Below are positions 34,401 through 41,690 of a DNA stretch of 64,000 nucleotides, piece by piece. The stretch spans positions 15,158,082 to 15,222,081 of the forward strand of contig NC_067207.1 of the NCBI RefSeq assembly GCF_026262505.1, read 5' to 3'. Position 1 is the first letter of the stretch. Each line of letters starts with the position of its first letter. The notes below the pieces were generated by a model that saw only the letters and a program-made list of their open reading frames with translations, made no database searches and had not been told where the DNA came from. Source of the DNA: Trichomonas vaginalis G3 (Eukaryota > Parabasalia > Trichomonadida > Trichomonadidae). A program made the position numbers and the translations under genes.

Positions 34401-34822
34401 GGAGATATTATTTCAACTGTTTTATCTTTCATGTTTTCATTGCCATTAATAATGATATTTCCATCGTGAGAAATTATAAAATCTCCAAGTTCAGGTAAAC
34501 TAATGCAAAATCCTCTGGAGAGTTCAGTATTGACTGGTTCTGTCGGAAATTGACTTTCTTCTGGATTTGAAGTTTGAATTGTAACTTTTTCGATTAATTC
34601 ATAGAGTTGTGTAGTTCCAACTTTAATTGGTTTGGACAATAAGAAAGTTGATAAAGCATGATTTAAAATTGTACGGTACGACCTTTCACCATCAGGTTTG
34701 GTGAAAAATTGTTTAATTTTCACAATTAATCCTGCTTCTTCTCTTTCTTCCTCATCATCCCGTGATAAAGAAGCTCCGATTATATCTATTACAAAATCAG
34801 GGTCTCTTATTTCGTTCATCAT
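28412..34822 (-). CDS. giant filamentous-haemagglutinin/CdiA-like beta-helix protein
   Basis: 2136 residues with no interruption. It begins MMNEIRDPDF with no signal peptide. Residues about 130-1250 consist of many short beta-strand-like units rich in I, V, N and G, as in right-handed beta-helices; IDNKAGQLVANNIVLRTDGD (about 1217-1236) and NLTLEAGSNIIIEP (about 1168) match the repeat style of bacterial filamentous haemagglutinins. Around 1657-1700, LILGSQVKAKIVSMLVSGNL with TVETFTDLFKEHALSASITL matches the haemagglutinin repeat region of FHA/CdiA proteins. A coiled coil follows (about 1800-1940), then a C-terminal domain ending in IHYYKNSETGELFLNRDFKI, a style I associate with C-termini of bacterial polymorphic FHA-like proteins. 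No close eukaryotic family is known to me. I infer lateral transfer from a bacterium; the function (adhesion, defence or structural) is open. Confidence 0.7.
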   Translation of the reverse strand: MMNEIRDPDFVIDIIGASLSRDDEEEREEAGLIVKIKQFFTKPDGERSYRTILNHALSTFLLSKPIKVGTTQLYELIEKVTIQTSNPEESQFPTEPVNTELSRGFCISLPELGDFIISHDGNIIINGNENMKDKTVEIISPNQVVLQNVPQSNLIIEATAVLVLDESNIQLNSLTVSHSNYSPYEYAFLILNPNASLIVEKLFLDKTIVHNIGELYVDSIISNSGTIINSCNVFCDRIDNLTYYYGSNDSTLVGYGNLSILSKYLTNNGKISGENVSLTVSQVIHNHGEIISQKDMKITSIAQTLNEGTLESSNGKITFCGDTFSSTNNSSIRAKITKFLTNFTILNGNLRTNTSIFNNNVQLYSELTVQHAEVRGILFNFSIFIANGTISFLGEKTVLINSGIVHAQKIISEAEECLISDRIEKLENIPQMEKITNENCFISCCELNVRSTLQIEAKFDEIDQISVFKDGKLNITEDSSINHLKSLFNHGKSVLMKASPDLKYIMNSPDAYLYLDSNTTYENIEDISEILGESVIGDRFPKIIDLYLNRSTTMTLLHGDEFINIKSIFILKKSSLMMSLTKYTQLENIQTDGVLILTKDSDGNYKGDPKIVHDFPKLYYLGSVDSTLELQDDVIFHIGEINNCGTIRSDNNIHIYVPKELINRYGTKAFAKRFTFHFSCCIIFTEDSNIPDFLGCNEVVFDIKDIFFKGFGISTHLIINAERVQIQEKSINYFYSLDIRAKSILILGHLNILEHFNCNCDIFKSYKGTIQTFQTIKIKCNEFINECEGMRLPLDYEYLIVRPEKEIPFLVPQFYASLMSLGGVEVECNRATNLYATIYGKNFAMINSKEKLVNFAGFIISEGFIDIKTGNLFNAKLEYQFKFDQFPYYTRGTISSLGQISIQMKELDGVGSIVSNQDVIINGRKLLSEGSIVANNIVRLDITRVSFNELNIKAKNIDIETRFSAILKGRFAEKKEITPNGYYVDITGMAMNMSFMLFDEHIFGPDYIHKRYIPKKNEISDCSFTVKYPSTSAIKGTEKNQKEFISYIPDLLMAKVIELVLRPFYGFNNNPKKQYDILLKLEKNGIWLKNHPDPETLDIALFYSDKYTEINILDKTTNNTRTIQRRQPILMIPYALEQKGNFIKAVQSLRIASGCNITIHHDHNISAKNLTLEAGSNIIIEPSVSKIESHSMFHHYQKDSVTPVIIDIPGDLVVIGKKGIDNKAGQLVANNIVLRTDGDINDHCVAEKEFKKQWMFFCPSRTMETEKLICSQYHAKCEIFKIAKHGSINEKATQLSAGKRITYDTINHRCQAEFVHIYNADKWSKIHVDDPHGSLIQAPEIVLHTFKTSSLGTQMIFDNLEVHGDIEFKGAIGKKITEKIKVKRKRFLGASVGKTKITINSDEEIFLPSVILGKEINCIGKGNFLLEGAIGDILKLNIGKKNLIDKVYLKHSKSTVKIHSSGIITPKIKADPLIDAWKELQNTHSIQDGVPSLLNLASVSVQTASQFVQLANLSKLSDPTQFILQTFCGRYISSFGYHNILTTINTEQTTAVQSHMKVGVLFVDNDFTHLEGIWDVDSAEIYTKEFSMKASQNITQTHVKSKGFSVMFSPLNFLKYGGIVPGLSAMCLLPIVNGFYNGSKSYLSQNVPAKFNANRLLLQCNNALILGSQVKAKIVSMLVSGNLTVETFTDLFKEHALSASITLNCSKIMDEVKNTSPDVRIGREDKINKYIDNIASLVGTEEFYFKVGCDLIKRNAFVGLTPAGRICKEGEEEIVAKQIIEENVEEIKYKNQHVFRTNANELIGFMDSINEFNEIRAKLSEAEQCEKESQQNKQDELEKLKRNIEKFKEIKEKLSNACKTFRKRMKNIATETKSLTASKETIVKKDQAFTQIKQEVDTISSELNRIIEEYNAFSSVIPQNQKSYFDETINVFKQIGNKIVEFCRVYNDVRDKGEAYIQNAELFNDDEEVEFRYQFKQELVDLPLDEEYNFFVEVSRAMIDIAGISAYAGSISKFSRLSRALSRQITSKNINKRLLRTLHSQFEEAGLLTRTGQLTQEAIDSSTQIIKFSKLKNEALKNEMNLINDNQMWCKYKTKSVELYNGQKARIHYYKNSETGELFLNRDFKIKLGDDSIPLK

Positions 34823-34829
34823 TATGTTT

Positions 34830-34839
34830 TTTGAAGTGA
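34830..34839 (-). promoter_or_regulatory. Inr-like initiator of the giant haemagglutinin-like gene
   Basis: On the minus strand TCACTTCAAA lies about 15 nt before the ATG, matching the trichomonad initiator. This supports the gene being set up for host transcription. Confidence 0.5.
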
Positions 34840-37335
34840 TAAAATTTTCAAAGAAAAGCCCCTTTCAAAAAAAAACTGAAAAATTTAGGAAAGAAAAATT
34901 TATTTAAATATGAAAGTATGATTGTTAATGATAATAATGAATGTATTGTCAGATTTAATTTTTGAATTGGCAGACAATTTTCAATTTTTAAAAAATGTAG
35001 TTTATATTAAAAATGAGTTTCAATTTCAACTTTTTTTATATTCATTTTTTTCAGAAATTTTCCATCGTTTCACAAATTCTTATACCTTGAATAACTTGAA
35101 ATAAGTTATATTATAAGGGTTTCGTTTTGCTAAAATTGTCACTTTTATAGCATATTTGTTTTTGGATGTTTTGCGAAACCAAAAAAAAAACTATGATATA
35201 CAATGTGTGTGTAAAGAAAATACTTTATTTACTAGTTAAAAAATCATTTGGTATTGATCAAGTTATTTTTTCTGGATAAGATATTATATGGATAATTGGA
35301 TAGAAAATACAATTATATAATCTTGTACCTGGTTTAATTAAGCTAATTGTCATCAGAAACTTGTAATTTTTATGAATTTCAGATTTTCTTTTCATTACTG
35401 CTTTTCTTAATAGGTCAAGTTCTTATTTACGTTATAAAGTATGATATTTACAAATATCAAGTTATCATGTTTTTTGAGAAATTATGAGAAACAAACAAAA
35501 ATGAAAAAGATAGGAATAGCAATGAATAGTGATGTGGGTATAGAAAATGTAAGAGATATGAATGCAAAGCAATCAGTATTTAGGATATTGACCATAGATT
35601 TCGAAAAAAAAATGCTGCATATTGAGCGAAAACTATGATTATATTATAAGGCTGTCATTTAAAGCATAATGAAACTATTCCCTTTTCATTTTAATCGAAT
35701 AAGATAGTAAAGATTTTTGAATTAGCTAGAAACTGATGAGATGTTTTCACAAATCAGATTTTTAATCTCTATAATGCATAATTCACTCAATATCTCAATT
35801 TTGATATTGCGAGATATTTTTGCTATCGGTTTCGCAATTTTGACACAATAGCAAGAGGGTTCTATAAGCATTATTATCAACGTAGAATCTGAATATCATA
35901 TCAGAAAATGTCGCAAATCTGACATTTCCCCGACCAAATAGCAAAAATAATTGAATATTTTTCGCAAAAACTTTAAAAATCGATAAAAATATGAAATATA
36001 GATATTAAAGAGACTTTTTATATAATATTCATAAAGATTTTCCAAAAATATGATACCGCAAAATTAAAAAAGTGACGTCTTGAGTGGAGTCAAAGGTCGA
36101 AATTGCTAGCTAAATGTTTTTTTAGCGAAATTGCGTATTGTACGTTTTTTTCGCAAAACGAAACCCTTATATATTATCAAGTATAATGCCTATTGAAAAA
36201 CAGCAATCAAGTAAAATACAATTATGCTTAAATTTCTTAATTTTCAATTCAAACATTCTTAAATTTGAGTTTAACAAATGATATGATTTCACAGTCAACT
36301 ATATCAGGCATGTTTTCATGTCAATTCATGATTTAAAAAAATTATTTTAGAGAATTTCCCAAAATTCCAATTGTTAATCGTCAAAATAACAGTGGATATG
36401 CAATTTATGATGGAATAGATAGTTATATATATATTTAACGAATTCATAGTTTCAAACAAAGATAATTTTAATTCAAGATTGAAAAAATTTATTGCCAGCA
36501 TATCGAATAGAATTATTCACTTAGATTTTGATGTACCATTATATTATTTTTCAGATAATTAATTTTGGAATAATAATTTATGAAATTTCATTACTTTTCT
36601 TTGTTTAATAACAAAATTATGAGGTGAATTGATCTATCAATATGCAATGAATATGATAAATGATGTAATATTGGCCATTTATACTTGGTTTTAACATTTT
36701 GATTTTAATTCTTTACGAATAGTTATTTAAATTTTAAAGTTTGTATAAGACAAAATTCTAAATCATATTGATAATAGATTAATGGCATGCTCACAATATT
36801 TCATTTGGATTTTTTTGAAATATTTCAAATAATGCGATATAATTGAAATAATTGCAAAATCTGTATAACAATATGCTTTTTGATTGATTTGACTCTTGAA
36901 TTTAACAATTTACCATATAAGTCATGACTTTAATAAAATTGAGCGTACAGTTACGACATTTATGAATAAATAACTGCTCTGGACATGAACATAAGTGTCT
37001 ACATTGAAATGTGACCAAGCACCCATCATAAATACATTTTCTGTTAAAAGTTTAACATTTCGGTCAAAATTCAAAACAGAATTGAAAAAGTATTATTATT
37101 GGTTTATCATTGTAATGTGATTAAAATAACACTGATAATAATTACATTCAAAAATTGAAAATTACTTTCAATTTTCCGATGATGATAATGAACAATTGCT
37201 TAGAACTAAATTATAAGGCCATGTGCTAGAAGAATGCTTCATAAAAAATACGTTACGATCAAAAATTATCAAAATTCGATATAAAAACCGTTGATCGCAT
37301 TCAATCAATTTTGAGTACATTATTTTTTTCTCAAT
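34840..37335. other. 2.5-kb gene-poor region
   Basis: No coding frame here has family resemblance. The region contains a non-coding segment bounded by inverted repeats at 35113-36170 (listed separately). The rest is AT-rich spacer leading to the Myb gene. Confidence 0.45.
35113..36170. mobile_element. non-coding element bounded by perfect 18-bp inverted repeats
   Basis: The left end ATAAGGGTTTCGTTTTGC (35113-35130) is exactly repeated in reverse complement at 36153-36170. Both copies are flanked by TA-rich sequence, so a TA target duplication is possible. A further inverted pair, GTCACTTTT near 35139 and AAAAGTGAC near 36067, lies inside. No transposase is encoded in 1,058 bp. The most likely reading is a non-autonomous DNA transposon; no family name is claimed. 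Confidence 0.5.
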
Positions 37336-37845
37336 ATGCCTCGAATTCTGTTCACTTAAGAAGAAGATGAAAAGCTTAGGAATATTATAGAAAAAACATA
37401 TAACAGTAATAATGAGATAGATTGGAGTTACGTTGCAAATCAAATGAAAACAAAAAATCCAAGACAATGCAAAGATAGATGGTTATTCTATCTACAGAAG
37501 GGAATAAACAAAAACAAATTTTCCAGTTTAGAAAACTTTCTTTTGTTACAAAAAGTTGATGAAATCGGACATAAATGGAGAATTATATCTTTATTCTTTA
37601 ATAATAGAACGGAAATTTCGCTCAAATTTCAGTATAGAAAGCTCATGCGATATGGTGCAAACTTATCAAATGTTCTTTCTCTCTCATTAGATCAAAAGAA
37701 GAATAAAACGGTGCAAACACACAAAGAAGTTGATAGATCTTTAGGGGATCGAGTAAATTCTGAATATGAATCACCTAATGCATTTGAAGTATTCGAATCA
37801 TATGATTTTGATCAAATTGAAGAATTTGATGCATTTTATTTTTAA
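37336..37845 (+). pseudogene. Myb-domain (SANT-type) DNA-binding protein with an early UAA
   Basis: The frame from ATG 37336 reads MPRILFT, then TAA at 37357-37359, then EEDEKLRNIIEKTY... through to 37845 without further interruption. The pattern FT-x-EED...WSYVANQM...PRQCKDRW is the first Myb repeat (R2-like) of the many trichomonad Myb genes; the second repeat is KVDEIGHKWRIISLFFNNRT with the third helix after it. In family members the codon after FT is a sense codon such as AAA or GAA. With TAA there, only a protein lacking the first turn of the Myb repeat could be made from the next ATG at 37444, which would also lose most of repeat one. It is probably a young pseudogene. TCAAT just before the ATG is a possible initiator. 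Confidence 0.75.
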
Positions 37846-38437
37846 TTTTAAGTGCTTTATTAAATAATGTTTTCATGTTTTCTGAAATTTGAATATTTTT
37901 CGTTCAATTTCATGCGATTAATTTTGAATCACCTTCTGTTCGGTATTTGAACAAAAATAGTAAATAATTATATAATTTGGCTTTTAATACATTATTATCA
38001 AGCTGAATAAAGTAAATAATGCAATAATTGTATAAATTTTAAGTCATAATCAAAGTCTATTCTATAATACATACTTGTTTCTAGTTTCAATGTAATGTAA
38101 AAGTTGTGTCAAAGTTCTGGCTTTTGACAATTATCTGGTTTGAACGACGTATCATGAATATTTTGGATTTATTGATACTTGTTAACTATTTCATTGTAAC
38201 AAGTAGTTATGCAATTCTTTGGTTAATAAGTGCAAAATATCTTAGCCTTTTTACTAATTCAATTGCTTTCCTTCCAATTTTAATGCTGAAATGGCATGTG
38301 TAATATATTTGAATGCTAGAATGGCATACTTATAATGAACTCAATGTTTCTTTGATGATGCCTTCCACTTTTGAGCTGAATTCTTTGATAGCTTTTCATT
38401 TCGGGATATTGATATAGAAATGTAAATAGTGATAATA
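37846..38437. other. intergenic spacer left of the mariner element
   Basis: AT-rich sequence with no supported gene. A small open frame at 38106-38303 is hydrophobic and without family resemblance. Confidence 0.4.
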
Positions 38438-38439
38438 TA

Positions 38440-39738
38440 GGGTGTCCAAAGGTGTGTTTAGCACAAACCTGAATACTGCGAATAGAAATAAACAAGTTAC
38501 ATATATATAAAGTTTATTTAAATATAATCATCATTGGATTCAATCACGCGTTCGCAGCGATCGATCCAGGCTTGAAAGACACGCTTTAAATCATCATGAG
38601 AAAATTGCTCAAATTGCTCTCTTACAAAATTTTCAAGATCATCTGGACTCGCGAATTCGCGTCCTTCAGCTCTCTTTTTTAGCGTGCCGAATAAATAAAA
38701 GTCAGAGGGTGCAATATCAGGTGAATAAATTGGGTTTGGAACAACTTTGACATTGTTTTCCACCAAGTAATTCATTACCTTATGACTTTTGTGAACTCTT
38801 GAATTATCAAAATGAATTGCAAACTTTTGTTTTTGTTGTTTGGATTTCTCAAACTCATCAGAATTGATAATTTGAGTAAGAACATTGTCAATTAGATACT
38901 GAGCATTCATCGTATTAGGTTTTTGAAGAATATCAATTGCGATGATGTCATTCACGCCCCAAAAAACCGACAACATAATCATTGGTGTGTCAATTTTTTT
39001 CTTCGGGAATGTTTGCGGATTTTCATCCTTCGGGATCCACATGATTTTGGCTTCTGTTGCATATTGAAACCAAGACTCGTCCCCTGTTACTAAAAAGCGA
39101 AACTTCTTGGATTGATACGCACGCAATATAGAGAGGAGCTCTTTCGAAGATTGGACTCTAGATTTTTTTTGAACTGAATTAAGGTTGTGCGGAACCCAAC
39201 GTGTATACGCTAGTTTGTAGTTCAAATAATTGTGCAGATAATAACTGACTGTTGTACGTGGTATCTTTGTCATCTCCTCTATTCTTCTGAGTGATGCTCT
39301 TGGGTCTTCATCTAGCACTTGAAGAATTGCTTTGATTTTTCTTTGATCCGGCGATTTTTTGTCAATTTTTATGATGGGCGCCTTTTTGTTCATGAAGTGA
39401 TACATCCTAACATGATACGTTACAGTGGAATAGCTAGGAGCATCCATACCGAAGCATTTTACCAATGTCTCGTAGATTTTTTACAGTCTTTGCATTTTTT
39501 TGCAAGAGCGAGGATGTTTTCTTTATGATTCATTAAAAAAATGAAAAAAATCCCGCCAAAATTTCCCGCGAAACCGCCTCTTGTCTCAAAATTCATTTTA
39601 TATCCCGGCATGGCGCCAAAATACAACTTACTCATCATATACATATATTCATATTTTTTATTATATATTTATAATCAGCATATATCTCCTTTAATAGTCT
39701 CATATAGAGCGCTGTGCTAAACGCACCTTTGGACACCC
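38440..39738. mobile_element. mariner transposon (Tvmar1-like), 1299 bp
   Basis: Terminal inverted repeats GGGTGTCCAAAGGTGTGTTT (from 38440) and, on the other strand, GGGTGTCCAAAGGTGCGTTT (from 39738) match at 25 of the first 26 positions. Each end is flanked by TA (38438-38439 and 39739-39740), the mariner target duplication. Size and layout fit the trichomonad Tvmar1 family as I remember it. One transposase gene is inside on the minus strand. Confidence 0.93.
38518..39533 (-). pseudogene. mariner transposase (DD34D), probable 1-base shift near the N-terminus
   Basis: The long frame (38518-39465, about 315 codons) contains the catalytic triad: Asp in VTGDESWF, Asp in IHFDNSRVHKS, and Asp in YSPDIAPSDFYLF, with 34 residues between the second and third, the mariner DD34D signature. 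The N-terminal helix-turn-helix begins at ATG 39531-39533 (MNHKENILALAKKCKDCKK) in a different frame; the two meet at a run of six T (39477-39482, six A on the coding strand), where a seventh A would align them. The catalytic frame itself has no nearby ATG. So this copy is probably inactive by one base, although both ends remain usable in trans. Confidence 0.88.
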
Positions 39739-39740
39739 TA

Positions 39741-40509
39741 TATATTAAACTCTCTTGATAGTATTCGAGCTCATAAATGGTATGCCAGCTTGATCTTGTA
39801 GAATTTCAGCAATAATATGTTTCAAATCAACGCTTAAACTATTGGAGTTTCATATTTTTTAGAAAGCAACCAGAGTATGATAACAGAGTACTACGTCATT
39901 TAGTTTTATCCAAAAGGAAAGAAATTGGCACATATTTGTAATCAGAATTCATGTTTTCTGCAAAAATGCCTTGAATTAGAAGTATAATATGATATCATTT
40001 CTTCTTAGTTTCTTTGAACGAAGCATTTGCATAATATATATCACATTTTCTGTTCTAAAAACGCACTTGAGAACCATTTTTAGTTCGAATTTCAGTATTC
40101 AAGCAGTAATTTGATGATTATCTTAAAACAATCGTATTGTTATAGCATTCCATCTGAACACATTTAAATAATCGTGTGGATAACTATTTCAGATACACTT
40201 TGTAATCTTCAATAAAAAAATATATGTTCTCCCAGATTATTAGAGTTCTTGATATAGGAACTTAGTGATTTATATATAAAGTATCCACATCAATGCTATA
40301 TCTCATGTTATTTGCTCAAACACTCAAGTAAAATTTTGGATTAAAATTAATTTTCCGAATTTAGTGCTCGATTTGCTTTTTTAATAATGTCCATATATCA
40401 AGTAATTTGGTAATTAAATAAGGAGGCGAAAATTTTTGTCTGCATTCATGGTCTGGCTAGACCAATAAAAAAAATTTTTTTTGAATGGAAAAAACCAATT
40501 TTTGAAAAA
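39741..40509. other. intergenic region upstream of eIF2-alpha
   Basis: AT-rich sequence without coding frames of note. Near the eIF2-alpha start there is a hairpin, TGGTCT-GGCT-AGACCA (40449-40464), followed by an A8T8 block (40467-40482), which could be a second fold in the promoter or mRNA leader. Confidence 0.45.
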
Positions 40510-41430
40510 ATGGCAACACCAAACATCCATTCAGTCAACTGGTATCCAAATGATCTCCCAAACCCATCAGATAAAGTTATGGTCAAGATCACCCGTGTCG
40601 ATGAGCTCGGTATTTGGGTCCAACTTCTCGAATACTCAAATCGCGAAGGTATGATCCCTCTTGGCCAATTCACAACAAGAAAATCCAGAAAAGTACCAAA
40701 AACAATCAGAGTTGGTAAAGTTGATACAGCTATGGTTACAACAGTCGACGTAGAAAAAGGAAATATGGATTTAACTCGTCAAGGCTTAAAGGAAGAAGAA
40801 ATTGCAGCCAACGAAAAGCGTTATAATGATTATAAGAACCTTATGAATCTTCTTGCTTTTGCATCTACACAATGCAAGGTCCCACTTGAAGAATTAGTTC
40901 AGACAATTGCTCACCCACTCACAAAGGAATACGGAAATGCTTATCAAGCCCTCCAGCAATCAAATACAAAGCCAGAAATTCTTGATGACCTTCAAATTTC
41001 TGCTGAGGTCAAGGAATCAATTCGCACCCAAATTCAGAGAATGTTCACACCACAGGAACTCCGTATTCACTCTACATTCGAAGCTGAAGTTCTTACAAAG
41101 GCCGGTGTCGATGCTCTTCGTGAAGCTCTTGTTGCTGGCTACGAAGCCGCTCCAGACTCTAGCCTTTCTATCTCTGTTATTGCTCCTCCTGTTTACTCAG
41201 CTGCCCTTAACACCCTCGGCGCTGAACAAGGTATTGAAATTCTTAACAAGTGCCTTGAGATTATTGAAGAGAAAATCACCGCTGTTGGTGGCCGCTTCAA
41301 TATCAAGGAGGCTCCAAAGGCAATCAGCCAGAAGGAAGCTCAATTACTCCAGCAACAGATGGAAGAAATGGGCAACGACGCCAATGCTAACGACGATCTT
41401 GATGAAATGGAACGCCAGGGTCCAGAGTAA
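40510..41430 (+). CDS. translation initiation factor eIF2 alpha subunit
   Basis: 306 residues. An S1 domain lies at about residues 18-90 (VKITRVDELGIWVQLLEYSN, then GMIPLGQF), followed by the helical domain and the C-terminal alpha/beta domain (ISVIAPPVYSAALNTLGAEQ). The factor carries initiator tRNA to the ribosome with GTP. The residue at the position of the regulated Ser51 (LSELSRRRIRS in mammals) is Thr55 here (LGQFTTRKSRK), and the kinase-recognition KGYID is KGNMD. The C-terminal tail is acidic (NDDLDEMERQGPE), as usual. The start was chosen as the first ATG, which aligns with the family N-terminus. Codon use is richer in C-ending codons than in neighbouring genes, consistent with strong expression. 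Confidence 0.95.
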   Translation: MATPNIHSVNWYPNDLPNPSDKVMVKITRVDELGIWVQLLEYSNREGMIPLGQFTTRKSRKVPKTIRVGKVDTAMVTTVDVEKGNMDLTRQGLKEEEIAANEKRYNDYKNLMNLLAFASTQCKVPLEELVQTIAHPLTKEYGNAYQALQQSNTKPEILDDLQISAEVKESIRTQIQRMFTPQELRIHSTFEAEVLTKAGVDALREALVAGYEAAPDSSLSISVIAPPVYSAALNTLGAEQGIEILNKCLEIIEEKITAVGGRFNIKEAPKAISQKEAQLLQQQMEEMGNDANANDDLDEMERQGPE

Positions 41431-41619
41431 TCAGATTATCTATTAAATTATAGGAATTAAATAAATTAGATATTTTTTAATAAAATTTTTAAAAAATGTT
41501 TTTTTATCTAATAATTCAGACAAATTAACTAAATGATTTGGTATTCAGTTGTTCTCTTATTTAAAAATAACAAAATATCTGATGAAATTATGAATAAAAT
41601 TCAGAAGCTCTAAATGGGG

Positions 41620-41647
41620 AAAAAAAAAAAAAAAAAAAAAAAAAAAA
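41620..41647 (+). repeat. (A)28 homopolymer at the boundary of the Polinton-type element
   Basis: A run of 28 A follows GGGG and directly precedes the GC-rich hairpin that begins the element. No non-LTR retrotransposon lies upstream, so it is not read as a retroposon tail. Confidence 0.7.
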
Positions 41648-41650
41648 GGT

Positions 41651-41690
41651 AGTGGGGCTTCCAGGCACTTCGTGCCTTCTAGCCCTGAGG
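41651..41690 (+). repeat. GC-rich nested hairpin at the element's left end
   Basis: GGGCT (about 41655-41659) pairs with AGCCC (41681-41685), and inside it AGGCAC pairs with GTGCCT around a TTC loop. It is GC-rich in otherwise AT-rich DNA and sits at the presumed terminus. It may be part of the terminal inverted repeat. Confidence 0.6.

Noticed and set aside
7335-37845. Genome-wide reassignment of UAA to a sense codon
   Set aside because: UAA is the natural stop of intact genes here (for example the first ankyrin gene, the subtilisin and eIF2-alpha), so pseudogene decay is preferred.
38106-38303. 65-codon open frame left of the mariner element
   Set aside because: Hydrophobic, without family resemblance or conserved context; likely chance.
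41620-41647. Poly(A) tail of a LINE or processed retrocopy
   Set aside because: No reverse-transcriptase gene or retrocopy lies upstream and no target duplication is seen around it; it abuts the Polinton-type element instead.
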